A program made the position numbers and the translations under genes. A DNA stretch of 64,000 nt from the NCBI GenBank assembly GCA_947095585.1, contig OX352765.1, positions 74,197,976-74,261,975 on the forward strand. Direction: 5' to 3'. The DNA comes from Nephrocerus scutellatus (lineage: Eukaryota > Arthropoda > Insecta > Diptera > Pipunculidae). Positions 53,296 through 63,689 of this stretch are shown here, one piece after another. Positions within the stretch are counted from its first letter, which is position 1. Each line of letters begins with the position of its first letter. The notes under the pieces are model-generated. The model did no database searches, was not told the origin of the DNA, and saw only the letters and a program-made list of their open reading frames with translations.

Positions 53296-54903
53296 CTCAG
53301 AAAGAACTTATGCAGAAGGCTCTAAATAGGCTAATAAGCTGGGCAGATCATTGTGGTCTAGGGGTAAACCGTCCATCAAGGGCACAAACTTGACTTTCTC
53401 CGATAAGGCCAAATATCTTGGTATTATTCTGGATAGGAAGCAGAGCTGGAAACCCAACATACAAGAAAGAGTCTGTAAAGCCACACTCTCAAGCAAAAAC
53501 GCCATAGGAAGTAAATGGGGTCTTCAACCGCATATTACTCATTGGCTGTACACATCAGTAGTCAGACCTATTCTGCTATACGGTGAAGCTGTTTGGTGGA
53601 CTGCATTAAATAAAGCGATCAATTGCGACAAACTAAACAGAGTCCAAAGATCAGCTTGTCTTTGTGTGAGCGGAGCGCTTCGTACAACTCCCTCTGCTGC
53701 ACTGGACATTCTGCTCAACCTTGCTCCACTCGACATCTTAGGCAGACAACTGGCTGCAAGCGCGGCTACTCGCCTCAGAGCAATCTCTCAGTGGACCGTA
53801 AATGATTTCGGCCACTCTTCTATCCTTAATTCAGTCAGGACTCCACTTGTCAACTTAGACTACACCATTCCGCAGCTCCACTTTAACAAAAACTTCCAGG
53901 TTATCATCCCATCCAGGTCTTCTTGGGAGGAAGGTATCTACTTGGCAAATGAAGGAATTCACTTCTACACAGACGGGTGGAAAACTGATGAAGGGGTTGG
54001 CGGAGGTGTCTTTTAAAAGAAAACTAAATCTAAGTCTCTCTTTCCGTCGTCTTGATCACTGTAGTGTTTTCCAAGCGGAAATCATGGCTATTAAGGAAGC
54101 CTTGTCTTGGCTGAAGAGTAATGTCATATCTGTTAAGGATATCCACATTTTCTCGGATATCCAGGCTGCGCTAAAGTCCATGGAATCAGTCTCCACAAAT
54201 TCCATTCTAGCCCGGAATTGCCGATCGTCTCTTGAGGAGATGGCGGAGCATTTCAACATTCACTTGTGCTGGGTGAAGGGGCTAAGAGACATTCCTGGTA
54301 TTTGTATGGCTGATTAACTCGCTAAACATGGAACTTCACTACCTATTGCCTGAATATGATTAACTAGGCATGCCGATCGCTACGTGCAAACTCATCTTTA
54401 AACGGGATGATATAATAAAAACTAATTATAGATGGTCAAACGGTACAACTTGCAAAGCACCGAAGCAGATCTGGCCCATGCTAGATCCGAAACGCTCCAA
54501 GTGTTTGATTTCTCTAAACAGACTGCACATTAGTGCCATTATAGGTGTCATAACTGGACACTGTCTCATAGGCAAGCATGCAGAAAGACAAGGAGTCTTT
54601 TCTAATGATTTCTGCAGAAGCTGCATGGATAAAAAGGAGGAGGAAACCACTCTCCATCTACTTTGTACGTGCCCAGCCCTCTTGAATAGGCCTAAGCTCC
54701 ATCTGGGAGCCTTTTTTTTCAACGATCTCAACAATCTAACAAAAATTTACATCAATAGTCTATTGCGCTTCATACGAAGCTCCAGGTGGTTCAACTAGTA
54801 GGAGTGGGATTTTCCAGATCCTTGTGGTATCACAACGGACCTTCTTCGTCTAAGTGCGTCGGTTTTGACTGACGGCCACTTCAACCTAACCTAACCTAAC
54901 CTT
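53296..54903 (+). pseudogene. LINE with RNase H, 3' half, and CCTAA-repeat tail, nested in a gypsy remnant
   Basis: The frame begins in the RT thumb (ALNRLISWADHCGLGVN). A short deletion follows, then KAKYLGIILDRKQSWKPNIQ, VVRPILLYGEAVWWTALNKA and NRVQRSACLCVSGALRTTPS. RNase H remnants follow (IHFYTDGWKTDEG; AEIMAIKEALSWLK; IFSDIQAALKSM; ending MAD then a stop where the family continues). A CX2C...H...C knuckle (CRSCMDKKEEETTLHLLCTC) closes the ORF near 54680. A frameshift lies near 54015. The 3' end is aacctaacctaacctaacct (about 54880-54903). The presence of RNase H suggests an I/LOA/R1-type LINE. Confidence 0.8.
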
Positions 54904-54904
54904 A

Positions 54905-55590
54905 GTAGGACTCATCAGGGAAACTGACCTATACGAGAATTTCTAACTTGCCATGGTGAAAGCACCCGAGCAACATTGACCGTAGCAAATGTTCGTAGAG
55001 AATTAGCATTCCTGAAAAAGGGGGTAAATGACAGACTACGTATTATACTCGACGGCGCAAGACTCACGACTTTTCAAAAAGTTGCACAACACTTACTGGA
55101 AATCTCAATGAGTGGTCACCAAACACACAAAGACTGGCAATCAACAATAACCAAAACTTTAGAGGACAAAACTTTGAGGACAGAAATTTAGAGAACAAAA
55201 GCTTAGAGGACAGAACTTTAGAGGACAGAAATTTAGAGGAAACAACCATAGAGAACAAAACTTCAGAGGACAAAATTCTAGAGGACGTAACGGCAATAAC
55301 ATGACTTCAATTACAACTCCAACCAAAATAGCAATAAAAGATTAATCCTGGATTCTGGTAACCGCTATAGATCAGGCTACCAAAATAGCAACTACGAACA
55401 TCAGAACTATGTCCCGAATAGCGATAGATATCACTCTAATAATAATAATAATAATAGTAGGACAAACAATGGTAACACAACTAGCAACCCAAGGGTGAGG
55501 GCATTGGGAAACGAACAACCCACCGAGGGGACAGCCGTCCCAATATACAAGTACCATTTTCACGACGGGGATTGAAAACGGCCTTTACGT
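54905..55590 (+). pseudogene. Gypsy-type retrotransposon, gag C-terminal part
   Basis: After the LINE the frame resumes with STRATLTVANVRRELAFLKK, GVNDRLRIILDGARLTTFQK and VAQHLLEISMSG. A degenerate tandem repeat of about 18-20 bp follows (ttagaggacagaa/ttagagaacaaaa, 55155-55290), which in one frame reads RGQNFRGQ-type Gly/Gln-rich sequence, a common nucleic-acid-binding Gag tail. Asn-rich sequence with a (taa)n run near 55437-55455 precedes the protease region. Stops and frame changes are present. Confidence 0.6.
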
Positions 55591-55600
55591 ACAAATAAAA

Positions 55601-56177
55601 TTGAGCAATAACAAAATCATACGATGCCTACTAGACACCGGCGCATCAATTTGCGTAATAAAAAGTTCCATAGTTGAGGGAATTATACCAATAGAAGAAA
55701 GCTATGGTACCACCATTATAGGTATAGTAGGAAATCTACGTTTCACGGGCACTTGTACAAGTACCTTACACTTCGGACAGAACAGCATACCGTACGAATT
55801 CCATGTAGTACCCGATTCCTTCCCGATACCCGTCGATGGTATTATTGGAGTAAACTTCTCCATAGTTTGGAGCGATAATTGACCTAGGAACCCTACATTT
55901 AATTTTCAAAATTAACTACAGACAACTTTCTGTGCCAATATTTGTACAACATAGTTTAAATAGCATAACCGTGTCTCCAGGATGTGAAGGAACATATTGG
56001 ATGAATACGAAGCATAAAGATTCCAGAGTATTCTATCCTCAAGAATTGTGCAAAGGTGTTTACATGGCTGGATCTATATCTACGGCCATACAAGGGAAAA
56101 TTCCCATCAAAATTCTCAACACTCGCGAAACTGCTGTAAATCTTAAATGGGCAGAACCAATATTACAACATGAGTGA
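55601..56177 (+). pseudogene. Gypsy-type retrotransposon, protease region of pol
   Basis: The frame 55601-55882 is a retropepsin: IRCLLDTGASICVIKSS with the catalytic DTGAS, then VVPDSFPIPVDGIIGVNF. A frameshift near 55860 moves to the frame that continues LGTLHLIFKINY, VPIFVQHSLNSITVSPG and QGKIPIKILNTRETAVNLKW up to 56177, the linker before RT. RT, RNase H and integrase are absent; the element is truncated here. It is a different lineage from the errantivirus at 16277. Confidence 0.75.
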
Positions 56178-56479
56178 TAACATAATCGATCTTCAAGTAA
56201 TTTATTATTAGTCACAGAGAAAGCGATCTCGATGTTAACCCACAAAATCTGAAATTGCCATTTTTTCAACCAGGCTTTTTTTCCTTATAGGTTTTTTATT
56301 TTTTAATGGGCGTAACTTAATTTGAGGTATTAGTAAGTGATCCTATTTAATTCTGAAAACATGGAAAGACTGATACCAGAAAATAAAAAAACATCACTTG
56401 CTGTCAAAATATACAAAGCATTCAACCCTTAGACGATGACAGCTAAAACTTTCGTCCACGGCAAAAATTACGTTTTTAA
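56178..56479. other. Short spacer
   Basis: AT-rich sequence with no recognised feature, between the gypsy remnant and a family A element. Confidence 0.4.
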
Positions 56480-56848
56480 ATTCGCTATACTAACATCGCG
56501 TGCCCGTGGCTGGCTGGTCAGATTTTCTGATCAATTTTTAACTTCCCAAAGCCCGATTTTATTGAAATTTTGCACACATGTATATTTCCTGTGACAATAC
56601 TTTCTATTAAAATTAGAGGGCCCTCGGACCGGGGGGCTCCCATACAAATATTTTACAAAATTTACCCGATTTTCTTAAAATTTTATACAAATGTGTATCT
56701 CCGATGAAAACACTTTTTGTAAATATTTTGGAGACCCCGGGACCCAGGGTCGTGGGGCCCCAATTTTTTTTTTTTAAAAATTAACCCGATTTTCTTCGAC
56801 GAAAAACACTTTTCGTAAATATTTTGGATACCCCTTGCCCCGGGGCCG
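56480..56848 (-). repeat. Family A element, left part, interrupted by a LINE
   Basis: It starts with the family's right-end signature in minus orientation (ctatactaacatcgcgtgcc, cgtggctggctggtcag) and holds about two and a half array units. It stops at the 11 bp direct repeat ccccggggccg (56838-56848). It resumes at 60132. Confidence 0.85.
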
Positions 56849-59800
56849 TCTTTCTTTATGTCCTGTATCCCCTTATGGGTCCTAGGGCCTCTACTACGCC
56901 TACGCGCCATCGCGTGCGGTTCCTGGCAATGAGCTTCAGCTCTCTCCAACTCTTCCCCAATTGCCGTGCCTCCTCCTCAACTGTTCTGCGCCATGTATTT
57001 CTCGGACGACCCGTTCTTCTACCATCCTGAGATAACGGGTTCCATTGCATTGCGTAGTTTGCTATGGAACTGTCGCCTTTTCGGAGTGTATGACCAATCC
57101 ACTGCCACTTCCGTCGTTGGATGGTTGTGCCTATTGGTTCCTGACCCGTTCTCTGGTAAAGATGTTCGTTAGAGATACGGTTAGGCCAGAAAACCCTTAT
57201 GATGTTCCGTAGGCACCTATTTACAAATGTTTGTAATATTTTTGTGATAGTAGCGGTCACCTTCCAAGTGCTGCACCCATACAACAGCACAGATTCAACA
57301 TTTGAGCGGAACAGTCGCAGCTTGGTGTTTAAGCTGATCGCATTGCTTCGCCATATCATGGACATCATTCCAAACACCGATTTTGCTTTGCCGATTCGGT
57401 TGGCAATGTCCTGTTCGGTTCCACCTTCGGTCGAGACAATACTCCCAAGATATTGGAAACTCTCTACTCTCTCTACCGGCTGTCCAGCAATGTTAACATG
57501 AGTAACTGAGTTAGTGCCGAGGTTGATGATTTTGGTTTTGGCAGTATTAATCTTCAAACCCGCAACATTTGCCTCCCTCTCCACATTTGTTGTCATTTGG
57601 TGCAGCTCCATAATTCTATGTGAGAGTAAACAAACGTCGTCAGCGTAATCCAGATGTTTGAGTTGAGATGTAAGAGTCCAACGAATTCCTCCGTTTCCAG
57701 TAGATAAAGCTGCGCGAAGTACATCGCTAATCACCAACAAAAAAAGTATCGGCGATAGAATGCAACCTTGTCGTACCCCACTTAGGATCTCGAATTCCTC
57801 TGACAGCTTTCCTCTATGCAGCACATGACATTTAGAGCCATCATAGGTTGCTTTAATAATAGCTATTAGTTTATCGGGTATACCTCTCCTGCGCAAGGCA
57901 AGCCAGATAAACTGTCTGTTGACACTGTCAAACGCCTTCTCAAAATCGATGAACAGCAGGTGCAGTGGTGACCGGAATTCAACGCACTGTTCAATAATGA
58001 TCCGCAGGGTGTTTATGTGGTCTACACAGGAGGATCCAGTGCGGAAACCTGCTTGTTCGGCATCGAGTGTATCTTCCAGATGTTCCTTAATACGTTCAAG
58101 TACTACTTTGGCTATTACTTTTGCAACTGCAGGGAGAACGCAAATGCCTCTCCAGTTTTCGCACTCCATAAGACTACCTTTTTTAGGGAGCTTGACAATC
58201 ATTCCCTTCTTCCACTCTTCGGGGAAACTTTCTACCTCCCAAGCTCTCTCTACAAGAGGATATAAAAGCTCTGCTGATGTCGTTGGAGCTGCACGCAGAA
58301 GCTCTGCGGGTATACCATCTAGTCCTACCGACTTGTTGTTCTTTAGTGCGTTAATCGCGGTAGCGATCTCGTCTTTACTGGGAGTTGAGGTGCGAATTCG
58401 GGAAATTGTTACTTCCGGCATTTCCGCTTGATTTAGGTGCATATCGTTAGCAAATACACGGTTAAGGACCGTAGAGAAATGCTCCTTCCATCGCTTGAGC
58501 TGATCCTCATCTGAAACGAGTACGGTACCATCTAGGCCTTTCACCGGATGTTGGCTAGAGCGGTGACCACCTGTCAGCTCTTTGGTGATTCTGTAAACGG
58601 TTCTGCTATCGCACCGGCTCGCTGCTTCCTCTGCTTCTGAGGCCAGGTTGTTAATATAGTTACGCTTGTCACGTCTTACACTACGCTGCACTTCTCTCAT
58701 TTTTCTTCGATACATGGACTCTAGCTCGCTCCTCGCTACTGCTGGGATATCTACAATACGAGCTTTAAGTAGTTTACGTTCTTCAATCCGCCTCCAGGTA
58801 TCTTCGGTAAGCCACGTGCTGTGCCTTGCCTGGCTTCTACCAACAATACTTTCCGCTCCAGATGTGAAAACATTTTTCACAGCCTTCCAATGTTCCTGGA
58901 TGGTTGTCGGCAGTGAGCTGCTGATTGCTTCCACTCCTTGCGATAAATGATCCCTTAATTGTTGGCGTACTGAGGGGATCTTTAGCCGGTCGATGTTATA
59001 CCTAGGCATTCGGATGATATTGCGGATTCTATGAACTGATGCAGTACGTAACTGGACAGTAGCTACCATAAGGTGATGATCACGTACCATACCCATGTCG
59101 GCTCCTCGTCTGTTTCGGACGTCTAACAGACAGCTCCTAAAACGTTTGCTGATCGCCACATGGTCGATTTGGTTGGATGATGATTGCCTGTCAGTTGACA
59201 CCCAGCTGACCTTGTGGCAAGTCTTATGCTCAAACATGGTGCCTCCTATAACAAGGTTGTTGGTGTTGCAGAAATCAACAAATCTTTCACCATTGTCATT
59301 TCGTTCGCCGAGGCCGTGCTTCCCAATCACATGCTTGAGTCCTTCATTGTCGTTGCCAACCTTGGCATTCAAATCCCCCATCACGATGACGATATCTCCG
59401 TTCGGCGTTGCGTTGAATACTGCGTTTAGTTGATTGTAGAAGTTGTCCTTTTCATCCTCAGTCGAGGGATTCGTTGGGGCGTAGCACTGTATGATCGTGA
59501 CGCGCCGTACTCTAGTCCGAAATCTGGCCGATATGATCCTATCACTATGCGGGTGCCAGGAAATTAGGCCTCTACGTGCTGTTGGCGTTAGCAGCAGACC
59601 CACTCCAGATTCACGAGTACTGCCGGAGGGTTTGCCAGAGTAGAGTAGCACAGTGTTACACGTTGGGGATTGGTACTCTCCCGCGTCGAACCATCTTACT
59701 TCACTCACTCCCAGTATGTCCAAATTATATCGAAGAAACTCACGTTCCAGTTGAAGAAATCTGGCATTATGAGGTCCTACACTTCCAGAGTCAAGGAGCG

Positions 59801-60131
59801 TCCTCACATTCCAGAAACCAATCTTAGTCCGGGTACAATAGCCAAAAGTCGTCATTATTCGATCATTACTTATCCGAGGCGTTGTGTCAGTTTCAGTAGC
59901 GGGTATTTTTCGGTACCGCAGGGTGCTAGCCCACGTTACCTAGACTAGAAACGCTAGACCGTTCGCACTTGCAGTTTTAGCCTACATGTATAAGGATTTA
60001 TACACATAGTTGCCCGGGGACCACCACGAGGAGGTAGAGCAAGCACTAAATCACGAACTTGATTGTTACGCTACTGGCCCAAACCAAGTTTTGAGCAGTC
60101 AGTAGTTTCCCGATCAATCGCAATGCAGATC
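56849..60131 (-). mobile_element. Full-length APE-type LINE with intact ORF
   Basis: The 3,283 bp insertion is bracketed by the 11 bp direct repeat ccccggggccg (56838-56848 and 60132-60142) inside a family A array unit. One long ORF fills it, with a ~276 bp 5' leader and only 7 bases between the stop codon and the insertion edge (agaaaga). The target duplication, intact frame and complete domain set suggest a recent and possibly active copy. Confidence 0.88.
56856..59855 (-). CDS. LINE polyprotein: APE endonuclease and reverse transcriptase
   Basis: The 999-residue ORF starts at an ATG. Residues 1 to about 260 are an apurinic-type endonuclease (IGFWNVRTLLDSG, LGVSEVRWFDAGEY, VTIIQCYAPTN, IVMGDLNAKVG, NQIDHVAISKRF, MVRDHHLMVA). 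A linker rich in Arg and Glu follows to about 480. RT motifs follow: LKNNKSVGLDGIPAELLRA, LLFIDFEKAFDSVNR, SGVRQGCILSPILFLLVISD and the catalytic LDYADDVCLL near residue 730. The tail has FQYLGSIVSTEGGTEQDI, ESVLLYGCSTWKVT and WQWIGHTLRKGD. There is no RNase H or zinc knuckle, and no separate ORF1. The single ORF and tiny 3' UTR suggest an RTE-like lineage, but the clade needs a tree. It nicks target DNA and reverse-transcribes its own RNA there. No lesion was seen. Confidence 0.92.
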   Translation of the reverse strand: MTTFGYCTRTKIGFWNVRTLLDSGSVGPHNARFLQLEREFLRYNLDILGVSEVRWFDAGEYQSPTCNTVLLYSGKPSGSTRESGVGLLLTPTARRGLISWHPHSDRIISARFRTRVRRVTIIQCYAPTNPSTEDEKDNFYNQLNAVFNATPNGDIVIVMGDLNAKVGNDNEGLKHVIGKHGLGERNDNGERFVDFCNTNNLVIGGTMFEHKTCHKVSWVSTDRQSSSNQIDHVAISKRFRSCLLDVRNRRGADMGMVRDHHLMVATVQLRTASVHRIRNIIRMPRYNIDRLKIPSVRQQLRDHLSQGVEAISSSLPTTIQEHWKAVKNVFTSGAESIVGRSQARHSTWLTEDTWRRIEERKLLKARIVDIPAVARSELESMYRRKMREVQRSVRRDKRNYINNLASEAEEAASRCDSRTVYRITKELTGGHRSSQHPVKGLDGTVLVSDEDQLKRWKEHFSTVLNRVFANDMHLNQAEMPEVTISRIRTSTPSKDEIATAINALKNNKSVGLDGIPAELLRAAPTTSAELLYPLVERAWEVESFPEEWKKGMIVKLPKKGSLMECENWRGICVLPAVAKVIAKVVLERIKEHLEDTLDAEQAGFRTGSSCVDHINTLRIIIEQCVEFRSPLHLLFIDFEKAFDSVNRQFIWLALRRRGIPDKLIAIIKATYDGSKCHVLHRGKLSEEFEILSGVRQGCILSPILFLLVISDVLRAALSTGNGGIRWTLTSQLKHLDYADDVCLLSHRIMELHQMTTNVEREANVAGLKINTAKTKIINLGTNSVTHVNIAGQPVERVESFQYLGSIVSTEGGTEQDIANRIGKAKSVFGMMSMIWRSNAISLNTKLRLFRSNVESVLLYGCSTWKVTATITKILQTFVNRCLRNIIRVFWPNRISNEHLYQRTGQEPIGTTIQRRKWQWIGHTLRKGDSSIANYAMQWNPLSQDGRRTGRPRNTWRRTVEEEARQLGKSWRELKLIARNRTRWRVGVVEALGPIRGYRT

Positions 60132-61262
60132 CCCCGGGGCCGTGGAGCCACAAAATTTTTTTTAAATAAATTACCCCGATTTTCTTCAAATGTTATATAC
60201 GCGCGTATCTCCGATAGACAACACTTTTTGTAAAAAATTTCCATGGTCATGGGGCCCCAACAAATTTTTTAAAACTTAACCCCATTTTTTTTCAAATTTT
60301 ATATACGTGTTTATCTCCGATAGACAACACTTTTTGTAAAAATTTTGGAGACCCCAGGGTCATGGGGCCCCAAAATTAACCCGAATTTTTTCAAAATTTT
60401 ATACACGCTGTTATCTCCCATGGAAAAAAATTTTTGTAAACATTTTGGTGACCCCAGGTCCGGGGTCGTGGGGCCCCATACAAATTTAAAAAAAAAAATT
60501 AACCCGTCTTCCTTCAAATTTTACACTCGGGTGTACCTTCGATGTGCAACAATTTTGGTAAACATTTTCGAGACCACAAGCCCCGGGGTCGTGGGGCCCC
60601 ATCCAATTTTTTTAAAAAAATTTACCCGACTTTCTTCAAATTTTATACACGTATCTCCGATGGACAACACCTATTGTAAAAAATTTTACAGACGCCGGGC
60701 CCTGGGGTCGTTGGGTGGGGCCTTATACAAATTTAAAATAAAAATTAACCCAATTTTGGTAAAATTGTATGCACATGTGTATCTCCGATAAACAAAACTT
60801 TTTGGACATTTTTTGAGTGAATGGGCCCTGAGGCCTGAGGGTGCCCGTAAAAATTTTTTTAACTCTAGCCCGATTTTCTTCAAATTTTAAGTAAATTTTT
60901 ATCCCGATGTACAAAAGTTTTTGTAAAATTTTTGGAGCGAAAAGGCCCTGTGGCCCGGGGGTGGGGCCATAATTGTTTTTTATAATTAGCCCGATTTATT
61001 TTAAATTTTAAACATTTGTGTATCTCCGATAGACCGAACTTTTTGTAAAAATTTTTGAGTGTTTGATTTGAATTTTTTTCCCATACATTTTTTTTTACAC
61101 ATCTGCATCTCCGGTGAGAATAGTTTTTAAAAAAATTGTGAAGTAAAGGGGACTCTTATATTAATTTTTTCCAAATTAATTCGGTTCAAACTTTGCACAG
61201 ATATGTTATCCCTATTAGAGAATTTATATGAAAAATTTTAATTTTTATGGGTTGTTTTTTTT
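60132..61262 (-). repeat. Family A element, main array part beyond the LINE
   Basis: About eight units, spaced roughly 102-128 bp by the position of acaacactttttgtaaa variants (about 60222, 60325, 60427, 60546, 60664, 60792, 60910, 61030). Each has a cccc-gg-tcgtggggcccc core and tttcttcaaattttatacac. It ends with gagaatttatatgaaaaatt, aatttttatgggttg, the family's left end in minus orientation. Confidence 0.88.
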
Positions 61263-63632
61263 AACCAACAAAAAGACATCACTTTTTCAAACTGCGGAAG
61301 AAGATTTGGTGCGAATCGCAGTAACACCAAAAGTATTTTTCGCGGTTTCCCACCTCTCGCGAATGTTTTTCATGTGACCTGAAAAAAACCAGTGAAGTTT
61401 TAAACTTCTAAGGAGATTTTAATTTAATTTTTACATTATGGTGCCTAATCATTGACTCTATAGAAGGTGCATATAGATATCATTGGTTGTTTTAAACGGA
61501 GAATTAATTTAGTTTCTGTTTGTGTTGACGGGCTTTGGAGGAGCATACTTGACGACAAATTAGACAACTGTCCAAGGATAATGACCTCGTTGTCAAGGAA
61601 GTGTTTGTCGGAATTTTGAGATGACCAATGTGAATGTGTAGAGCAAACTGACACCAAGTCTTCGGTCCACAAAGTCTTTAAATCCAACCGGAAGCTATAG
61701 TGGTTCTTAACAAAGCCTTCTTCTGACAAACTAATCCATCTACTATGTACTATTATCCACAATCATTGAGCTCACGACGTTTTACGACTAACATGAGAGA
61801 ACCTCTAGGGTTTTTACTCGTCCCACAACAGAATTAGGAAACGAGTTCGTATATCCAGAAAATACACCAAAGGCACCTTGCGTAACATGCATGTCCGAAC
61901 CAAATCGTCTTGTCGTTCCTACGTATCTTACGAAATCATCTCGTTGAGGTTTGGCAACTATTTTCCAATTGGAATCTGTGGTAATCTCAAATAAAATGTC
62001 CGTCGACGCTTAATAAACATACAAACCGAGTCAGCAACATTCTTTTGTAAGAAATTTCTTTAATTAAAATGTACGTAGAGTGCATATAGACATCACGGAT
62101 GCATACGAGTGTATACTCTGCTGCTAGTTTAATTAGAGGAAGAATTCAACACCACAAGGGGTAAATATCAAAGAGATTGTAATCTTTTTGGTGAAGAAAT
62201 TGTTCGCATTCGAACAAAGGTTGATCCAGGACATAATACGAGTGGTTCCACGTAGTGGCAACTGCTATTGTCATCGGCAACACTGGAACGCATCATGTAT
62301 GCGGTACGGTGAGGAGCCAGCTAGATCGACCTACCTCTTGCCAAGCACAAAATTGGGGATTTACAAAGGACGCACACGTGTCCTGAAGAAGAACTTTTGG
62401 GTGAGGTCCTCTCTCACTGCCCTACGCCCTGCACTACGTTCAGTGGAATTTTCTCAACTCAACCCAAACGTTTGAGATGCTATTTCCTATCAATGCTATT
62501 ATGGTAATGACAGAGAGCATTCTGCTCAGCAGTCAATGTAATAGTATTGATGCGATTCTGTCTGTCCACAAAGGAAGACACAACCGATAAATGTGGAATG
62601 TCCTTTGTCAGTAGAGCTGAGTCGGATAATTCAAATTGGTAATTTGTTATCCAATACACACGACGAAATATTCACGGATAATATTCGAAAAGGATTCTTT
62701 AGAGTGAATGCTACAAAATTAAAAAATTCCAAGTTCTAATATTTCGCCTTTTTTTTTGTTCGCAAAAATATTAGTTTTTCTATGATTTCCCTGGACGTTG
62801 AATTGAATTTTTCTGCTTTTCTCTGGTTTGATGGAAGTTTGGTGGCCCGATTCTGCGAATTTGGTTGTGCATTGTTTAGCCTAAAATATGTGGTTATGGC
62901 TAATTTATCGGGATCATCTTTCAATTTTGCATCATATAAATTGCTTCTCATTGATTGTATATCAATATCGGCTGTTTGCGTAGTTCATTCACAAACAAAT
63001 CATTTGGATCAGGATTTGTCAGCACTTTTCAGATGCCAAGTTTGGTTTTGTGGATGCCTGATGGTACGATTTTTAGATTATGTGGTTATCACAGTTGGCT
63101 TCCAAATATACACAATAATTTGCAGTACATGTTATATAAAAAACAAGCTGATGATCCGGCCTTGCCCGGCTGCCCTTCCTTCCATACTGGCCCAAACCAA
63201 ACTGACCACAACCGAACACACCACCTTCGCACTGAAACCACCCCAATGACCTCGCACCAACTGACCCATTCCCAACCAATGAGTCTCTCTCCTCACTGAC
63301 CAACCCGTCTAAAACGTCCAAATTGTAAATTTGTAGCCTTTCTAGGCAAAAAACCCTGCACAATGTTGTAAAGATGAGCTTAATCGGTCCAGTACTTTTT
63401 TATTTATGAATAATTCAATAATGCTTTGAAAAGTTACTTATCTGAACCAGCAAACTCCTGAATATGAGGCGTCACCGTAACAAACTGACCTAACTACTGC
63501 ATATACAACTAAAGTTGGAACGGTCTACATTAATCTATTAGTCTTGATGGCCAAACTGTTTTGCTATGAATTTTAACTGAAATTAAGCCAAACGTTCACA
63601 CTAAATCTTCAAACATTCTGAACTTTAGTACA
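61263..63632. other. Spacer, no gene recognised
   Basis: A SINE fragment lies at 61303-61366. The remainder is mixed sequence without recognised domains. The stretch 63150-63310 is C-rich on the plus strand (ccaaaccaaactgaccacaa), unlike its surroundings. Open frames such as 62188-62475 and 62782-63249 have no known motif. Confidence 0.4.
61303..61366 (+). mobile_element. tRNA-derived SINE, copy 7 (fragment)
   Basis: Only the junction after the tRNA-like head is present: gtgcgaatcgcagtaacacc, aaaagtatttttcgcggttt, cccacctctcgcgaatg. Confidence 0.7.
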
Positions 63633-63682
63633 AATATTTTGCCTAAAATATGTACTTATTTTTCGAAAATAGGCAAAATATT
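63633..63682. repeat. Perfect 13 bp inverted repeat
   Basis: aatattttgccta (63633-63645) and taggcaaaatatt (63670-63682) are perfect complements around a 24-base loop. They lie just before the family B array. Role unknown. Confidence 0.8.
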
Positions 63683-63689
63683 CAGAACT

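Noticed and set aside
54880..54903. Telomeric TTAGG tract
   Set aside because: Only four pentamers, directly after a LINE ORF end, in the position of a LINE tail.
63150..63310. C-rich stretch as a coding exon
   Set aside because: Open frames exist, but composition alone explains them and no motif was recognised.
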